Shown here: positions 59,887 to 64,000 of the stretch, in pieces
Position numbering within the stretch: position 1 is the stretch's first letter
Layout: the number at the start of each line of letters is the position of its first letter
NCBI GenBank assembly: GCA_050330205.1
Contig: JBHJOA010000032.1
Coordinates: 124,001 to 188,000, forward strand
Source: Pelagibius sp050330205
Lineage (GTDB): Bacteria; Pseudomonadota; Alphaproteobacteria; Kiloniellales; Kiloniellaceae
Reading direction: 5' to 3'
Length of the DNA stretch: 64,000 nt
The notes under the pieces: model-generated
Database searches by the model: none
The model's input: only the letters and a program-made list of their open reading frames with translations
What the model was told of the DNA's origin: nothing
Position numbers and translations under genes: made by a program

Positions 59887-61263
59887 ATGCTCGCCAACTC
59901 GCTCGTCGAACTCGACCGCGCCCACCTGATCCATCCTGTCGCCAGCTGGCGCGGTCACGAGGCTGCCGGCGTGCGCCTGCTGTCCGGCGCCAAGGGCGCG
60001 ACCGTCACCGATGCCACCGGCCACGAGCTGCTCGACGGATTCTCGGGGCTGTGGTGCGTGAACGCGGGCTACGGTCAGGAAAGCGTGATCGAAGCAGCTA
60101 CCCGCCAGTTGCGGGAACTGCCCTACGTCACCGGTTATTTCGGCCTCGGGTCGGAGCCAGCGATCCGGCTGGCCGCGCGGCTCGCCGACCACGCGCCGGG
60201 GGACCTGAAGCACGTGTTCTTCACGCTCGGCGGGTCCGATGCGGTGGACAGCTCCGTCCGCTTCGTCCGCTACTACTGGCACGCGGTAGGCAAGCCTGAG
60301 AAGGACCAGTTCATCTCCGTCGAGCAGGGCTATCACGGCTCAAGCAGCGTCGGCGCCGGCCTGACGGCCCTGCCCGCCTTCCATGCCGGCTTTGGCGCCC
60401 CCTATGACTGGCAGCACAAGATTCCCTCGCACTACAGCTACCGCAACCCTGTGGGCGAGGATCCGGAAGCGATCATCACCGCCTCCCTGGCGGCCCTGCG
60501 GGCAAAGGTCGAAGCGGTGGGCGGCGCCGGGCGCGTCGCAGCCTTCTACGTGGAACCGATCCAGGGCTCGGGCGGCGTCCTCGTGCCGCCCCCGGGCTGG
60601 ATCCAGGCCATGCGCCGCGCCTGCGCCGAGATGGACATCCTATTCGTCGCCGACGAGGTCATCACCGGCTTCGGTCGGACCGGGCCTATGTTCGCCTGCC
60701 TCGACGAAGGTATCTCGCCGGACATCATGACGACGGCCAAAGGCCTGACGTCCGGCTATGTGCCGATGGGTGCGGTCTTTCTTTCGGACAGGCTCTACGA
60801 GGTCATGGCCGACGCGGCCGGGGCTACCGCCATCGGCCATGGCTTCACCTACTCCGCCCACCCGGTGAGCGCGGCAGTTGGCCTGGCGGTGCTGGATCTC
60901 TACGAAAACGAACTCCTGGAGAACGGTCGCGCGATGGGGGCAAGGCTCCTATCCGGACTGGCAACGCTGGCCGATCACCCGCTGGTGGGCGAGGTGCGCG
61001 GGCGGGGCATGTTAGCCGCGGTAGAACTGGTCACGGACAAGGTCAAGACGACCCCTCTCCCCGCTGCGGCCAAGCCCGCAACTCGGATTTTCGACCGTGC
61101 CTGGGAAAACGGCCTTGTCATCCGCGCCTTCGCCCAGGGCGTGCTGGGCTTCGCCCCGCCGCTCTGCTGCACGGCCGACGAGATCGACCGGATCGTCGAG
61201 CGCACCCGGTTGACGCTGGACCAGACATTGGACGACCCAGACGTCCGCGCGGCCATGGCGTGA
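59887..61263 (+). CDS. Class III aminotransferase (omega-amine/putrescine-pyruvate type)
   Basis: A 458-residue PLP enzyme of the aspartate aminotransferase family class III. The PLP Lys is Lys285 in TTAKGLTSGYVPMGA, the cofactor Asp is in FVADEVITGFGRTG, and FSGLWCVNAGYG and GYHGSSSVGAGLT match omega-amino-acid-pyruvate and putrescine (SpuC-like) transaminases. GGAGAG precedes the ATG. With the aldehyde dehydrogenases nearby it would convert a diamine or omega-amino acid to an aldehyde. Confidence 0.92.
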   Translation: MLANSLVELDRAHLIHPVASWRGHEAAGVRLLSGAKGATVTDATGHELLDGFSGLWCVNAGYGQESVIEAATRQLRELPYVTGYFGLGSEPAIRLAARLADHAPGDLKHVFFTLGGSDAVDSSVRFVRYYWHAVGKPEKDQFISVEQGYHGSSSVGAGLTALPAFHAGFGAPYDWQHKIPSHYSYRNPVGEDPEAIITASLAALRAKVEAVGGAGRVAAFYVEPIQGSGGVLVPPPGWIQAMRRACAEMDILFVADEVITGFGRTGPMFACLDEGISPDIMTTAKGLTSGYVPMGAVFLSDRLYEVMADAAGATAIGHGFTYSAHPVSAAVGLAVLDLYENELLENGRAMGARLLSGLATLADHPLVGEVRGRGMLAAVELVTDKVKTTPLPAAAKPATRIFDRAWENGLVIRAFAQGVLGFAPPLCCTADEIDRIVERTRLTLDQTLDDPDVRAAMA

Positions 61264-61278
61264 CCGGGGCTTGACCGG

Positions 61279-62193
61279 ATGGCGCTGCTGTACACCTCCG
61301 AGCCACAGCGCGGCGCCGTCTTTGCGGAATGCTTCGCCCAGGCCCTGCCGGACCTGCCCTTCCACATCGGCACCGCGCCCGACCCGGCGGGGGTGGAGTA
61401 TCTCATCGCCTGGACGGTGCCCCCCGACCTGGAAGAGGCCTTTCCGAACCTGCGGCTGATCTTCTCGGTCGGGGCCGGTGTCGACCAGCTCGACCTCGCT
61501 GCCCTGCCGCCGCGGGTGCAAGTGGTGCGCATGCTGGAGCCGGGCATCGCGCAGCAGATGCGGGAGTACGTCACCCTTGCCACCCTGGCATTGCACCGCG
61601 ACCTGCCCCTCTACCTCGGCCAGCAGCGCGAAGCGCTATGGAAGCCCGGCAGGAATCGCCCTGCTGCAAAGCGCCGCGTGGGCGTCATGGGGCTCGGCCA
61701 ACTGGGCCAGGCCGTGCTGGACGCGCTGGCGCCCTTCGGCTTCCGGCTCGGCGGCTGGAGCCGCGGCCCTCGCAAGCTGCCGGGCGTCGAAACTTTCGCC
61801 GATCTTCCCGCCTTCCTGCGCCGGACGGATATCCTCGTCTGCCTGCTGCCCTTGACCGCTGAGACAGCATCGATCCTGAACGCCGGTCTCTTTACAGCCC
61901 TTCCCCCGGGTGCGGCTCTGATCCACGCGGGACGCGGGCGGCAGCTCGATCAGGATGAGCTGCTTGCCGCGCTGGACCGAGGACAGCTGTCCGCCGCCTG
62001 GCTGGACGTCACCGACCCCGAGCCGCTGCCGCGCGAGCATCCGCTGTGGTCTCATCCGCGGGTCGTCATCACACCGCATATCGCCTGCCAGACCCGCGCC
62101 GCCGAGGGTGCCGAGCACGTGATCAGCGGCATCCGTGCGCATCGCGCCGGCTTGCCCATCGCGGGACTGGTCGACCGGGAACGCGGCTACTAA
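61279..62193 (+). CDS. ghrA: D-2-hydroxyacid dehydrogenase (GhrA-like)
   Basis: A 304-residue NAD(P)-dependent D-isomer 2-hydroxyacid dehydrogenase of the short glyoxylate/hydroxypyruvate reductase A type. The cofactor motif is GVMGLGQLGQAV (near 134-145), followed by GGWSRGPRKLPGVETF, the GhrA pattern. Catalytic Arg is in IHAGRGRQLD, Glu in DVTDPEPLP and His in ITPHIACQ. It is 15 bases after the aminotransferase gene and may reduce the 2-oxo acid it forms. Confidence 0.89.
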   Translation: MALLYTSEPQRGAVFAECFAQALPDLPFHIGTAPDPAGVEYLIAWTVPPDLEEAFPNLRLIFSVGAGVDQLDLAALPPRVQVVRMLEPGIAQQMREYVTLATLALHRDLPLYLGQQREALWKPGRNRPAAKRRVGVMGLGQLGQAVLDALAPFGFRLGGWSRGPRKLPGVETFADLPAFLRRTDILVCLLPLTAETASILNAGLFTALPPGAALIHAGRGRQLDQDELLAALDRGQLSAAWLDVTDPEPLPREHPLWSHPRVVITPHIACQTRAAEGAEHVISGIRAHRAGLPIAGLVDRERGY

Positions 62194-62430
62194 GACGTCG
62201 CAGCCGGATTCCGTCGCGCCGATTAAATCAGCACATTCTGCTGTGCAGAGACCGTATTCGGCGCCCCTGAACCGTAAAAGAGCCGCAAAGTAAAGACAGG
62301 AAGCTAGAACAGGGGCTGCCCGATTTCAGGTCAAGACGGCGTCAGACCGTCTCCTGCAGATGGCAGACAATGCCGCCAACCGACTGACGGTTGCCGGCTT
62401 CGAGGCGACGGACAGGGAGCTCATTGCGCG
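62194..62430. other. Intergenic region with short inverted repeats
   Basis: A 237-base gap. It contains AGACGG-N7-CCGTCT (about 62335-62353), a possible operator or weak hairpin, and a relatively A-rich stretch near 62270-62300 that could hold a promoter for the downstream HAD gene. No gene was recognised. Confidence 0.4.
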
Positions 62431-63144
62431 ATGGCAAAGCGTCTTGCCTCATTCCGCTACATGACCTTCGATGTCGTTGGCACGCTTATCGACTTTGAAG
62501 CCGGCTTGGTCGCGGCCCTTCGAGAGATTGCCGCGGAACAGAACGCAGCTCTGGACGGAGAACGAGCGCTCGCGTTCTACCGCGCTGCCCGCTACATGCC
62601 CGAGGCGCTGCGTTTTCCCGACGATCTCGAGCGGGCCTACATGGTCATCGCACCTCAGTTGGGCCTGACTGCCGATCCGGCGCTGGCGTCGCGCCTGCGC
62701 GCCTCCGTCGCCAGCTGGCAGCCATTCGCCGACAGCGTCGCGGTCCTCGCAAGCCTCAAGCAGCGCCATCGCTTGATCGCGATGACCAACGCGCAGCGCT
62801 GGGCCTTCGACCATTTCGACGACGCCCTTGGCTCTCCGTTCCACGCCGCCTTCACGGTGGATGACACGGCGACCGAGAAGCCGGATCCGGCCTTCTTCAA
62901 GAAGGTCTTCGCCTTCATCGAGCGCGAGGGTGGCAGCCCCGGCGACATTCTGCATGTGGCGCAAAGTCAGTATCACGACATCGGCGTTTCCCGGCAGCTG
63001 GGCCTGACGAATTGCTGGATCGAGCGGCGGCACGACCGTCCCGGCTACGGCGGCACCATCGAGCCTTCGGCGTTCACCGTGCCGGACTACCACTTCACTT
63101 CGCTGGCCGCACTCGCCGAAGCCGCAAACAAGGAGGCCGCCTGA
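62431..63144 (+). CDS. HAD-family hydrolase (haloacid dehalogenase type II-like), copy 2
   Basis: A 237-residue HAD-IA hydrolase: nucleophile Asp14 in MTFDVVGTLIDFE, motif II LIAMTNAQRWAFDHF, Lys in TEKPDPAFFKKVF, acidic region VAQSQYHDIGVSRQLG. It is clearly related to the HAD protein at 58021-58686. It lies 77 bases before the gene of an ABC binding protein and on the same strand, a pairing seen in opine- and amine-uptake loci. Substrate unknown. Confidence 0.87.
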   Translation: MAKRLASFRYMTFDVVGTLIDFEAGLVAALREIAAEQNAALDGERALAFYRAARYMPEALRFPDDLERAYMVIAPQLGLTADPALASRLRASVASWQPFADSVAVLASLKQRHRLIAMTNAQRWAFDHFDDALGSPFHAAFTVDDTATEKPDPAFFKKVFAFIEREGGSPGDILHVAQSQYHDIGVSRQLGLTNCWIERRHDRPGYGGTIEPSAFTVPDYHFTSLAALAEAANKEAA

Positions 63145-63221
63145 GACTCCGCGCGCGAGCGCCGCGCCACGATCGGTACAGCCAATTCACACAAACTCAG
63201 GCCAACAGATGGGGACCGAAC

Positions 63222-64000
63222 ATGAAGAACGGGGACATTACCAACTGGACACTTTCCGACGACGCAATGGTCGAGAACGCGTTGCGCCGCGGCGCATCCC
63301 GGCGCGAGATCTTGCGCCTGTTTCTCGCAGGTGGCTTGAGCCTTGCCGCCGGCGGCACAATTCTCGGCCGTGCGGCCACAGTCCTGGCCGCGACGCCGAT
63401 CAAGGGTGGCCACATGAAAGCAGCCGGCTGGTCGTCATCGACCTCCGACACGCTCGATCCGGCCAAGGCATCGCTGTCGACCGACTACGTACGCTGCTGT
63501 TCGCTGTACAACCGTCTCACCTTCCTCAACGAGGGCGGCCAGGTCCAAATGGAACTGGCCGATGCGGTCGAGAGCGGTGATGCCAAGGTGTGGACGGTCA
63601 AGCTGAAGTCCGGCGTCACCTTCCACAGCGGCAAGCCGCTTACCGCGGACGACGTCGTTTACTCCCTGCGGCGCCACCTCGACAAGGCCACAGGCTCCAA
63701 GGTCAATTCCATTGCCAAGCAGATGGTTGAGATCAAGGCGGTGGATTCGCTTACGGTGCAGATCACGCTGGAGGCTGCCAACGCCGACCTGCCGACGATC
63801 CTCTCAATGCACCACTTCATGATCGTCGCCGACGGCACCACGGATTTCACCGCCGGCAACGGCACTGGCGCCTTCAAGCTGGAGAGCTTCGAGCCCGGCG
63901 TGAAGTCGGTCATGCTGCGCAACGAGAACTACTTCAAACCTGGTGGCGCGCATCTGGACAGCTTTGAGTACTTCGCGATTCCCGACGAGACGGCCCGGGT
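63222..64000 (+). CDS. Tat-exported peptide-type ABC binding protein (C-terminus beyond window)
   Basis: The first 259 residues of a family 5 extracellular binding protein (DppA/OppA type). It starts at an ATG at 63222. The N-terminus has a twin-arginine signal (SRREILRLFLAGGLSLAAGG), implying folded export through Tat. Mature features are SDTLDPAKASLSTDYVRCCSLYNRLTF and the family motif VTFHSGKPLTADDVVYSLRRHL. Such proteins bind peptides, opines or other amino compounds. The gene runs off the right edge, so its transporter partners are not seen. Confidence 0.9.
   Translation, partial: MKNGDITNWTLSDDAMVENALRRGASRREILRLFLAGGLSLAAGGTILGRAATVLAATPIKGGHMKAAGWSSSTSDTLDPAKASLSTDYVRCCSLYNRLTFLNEGGQVQMELADAVESGDAKVWTVKLKSGVTFHSGKPLTADDVVYSLRRHLDKATGSKVNSIAKQMVEIKAVDSLTVQITLEAANADLPTILSMHHFMIVADGTTDFTAGNGTGAFKLESFEPGVKSVMLRNENYFKPGGAHLDSFEYFAIPDETAR

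Noticed and set aside
1..64000. Search for CRISPR arrays, insertion sequences, phage genes, rRNA or tRNA
   Set aside because: No regularly spaced repeats, transposase, integrase, terminal inverted repeats or cloverleaf-like sequences were recognised; this was by eye, so a tRNA scan would be the decisive test.

Overview
The window is GC-rich, densely coded DNA with many ATGA/TGATG start-stop overlaps. It looks like the chromosome of a metabolically versatile alphaproteobacterium that can respire nitrate, possibly in the Rhodospirillales/Azospirillum neighbourhood. That placement is an inference from gene content and style, not a marker-gene result. There are no rRNA or tRNA genes, insertion sequences or CRISPR arrays.

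Region 1 (1-11.9 kb) is a nitrate respiration locus read leftward: narK1, narK2, narG, narH, narJ, narI, a parvulin-type prolyl isomerase and a hemerythrin-like protein cut by the window edge. A Crp/Fnr-family regulator without Fe-S cysteines diverges from it, and two TTGAT-N4-ATCAA-type sites lie between them. A SlyX-like gene follows.

Region 2 (12-24.3 kb) holds four MmgE/PrpD-family genes around an SDR protein, a TauE/SafE exporter and a tripartite tricarboxylate transporter (tctC, tctB, tctA). The same 17-bp motif sits in both divergent promoter regions, which suggests one regulator controls the whole set. A soluble PAS histidine kinase ends the region.

Region 3 (24.3-34.5 kb) is a leftward operon: polyamine-type ABC transporter potABCD, a nitrilase-family amidase, a trimethylamine-dehydrogenase-like flavoprotein, a flavin monooxygenase, RidA and DUF1028. 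A LuxR-type regulator diverges from it. It probably imports and degrades an N-alkylated amine.

Region 4 (34.5-50.1 kb) is the most interesting part. It is one leftward operon of about 15.5 kb that matches a reductive nicotinate pathway: a molybdenum hydroxylase (FAD subunit plus fused Fe-S/Mo subunit), a 6-hydroxynicotinate-reductase-like protein, an ApbE-superfamily UPF0280 protein, two AA_synth-family paralogs, an internally deleted ferredoxin reductase, a [2Fe-2S] ferredoxin, a Rieske oxygenase, a branched-chain-amino-acid-type ABC transporter with a fused LivHM permease, an enamidase and a MarR regulator. A promoter with an overlapping palindromic operator lies upstream. The UPF0280/reductase pair suggests a dedicated covalent flavinylation step.

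Region 5 (50.5-53.6 kb) is an iron-type ABC importer behind a Fur-like box. Region 6 (53.7-64 kb) carries omega-amine/putrescine-type catabolism: two aldehyde dehydrogenases, a PuuB-like oxidase, an aminotransferase, a GhrA-like dehydrogenase, two HAD hydrolases and a GNAT protein. It ends with a Tat-exported peptide-type binding protein cut by the window edge.
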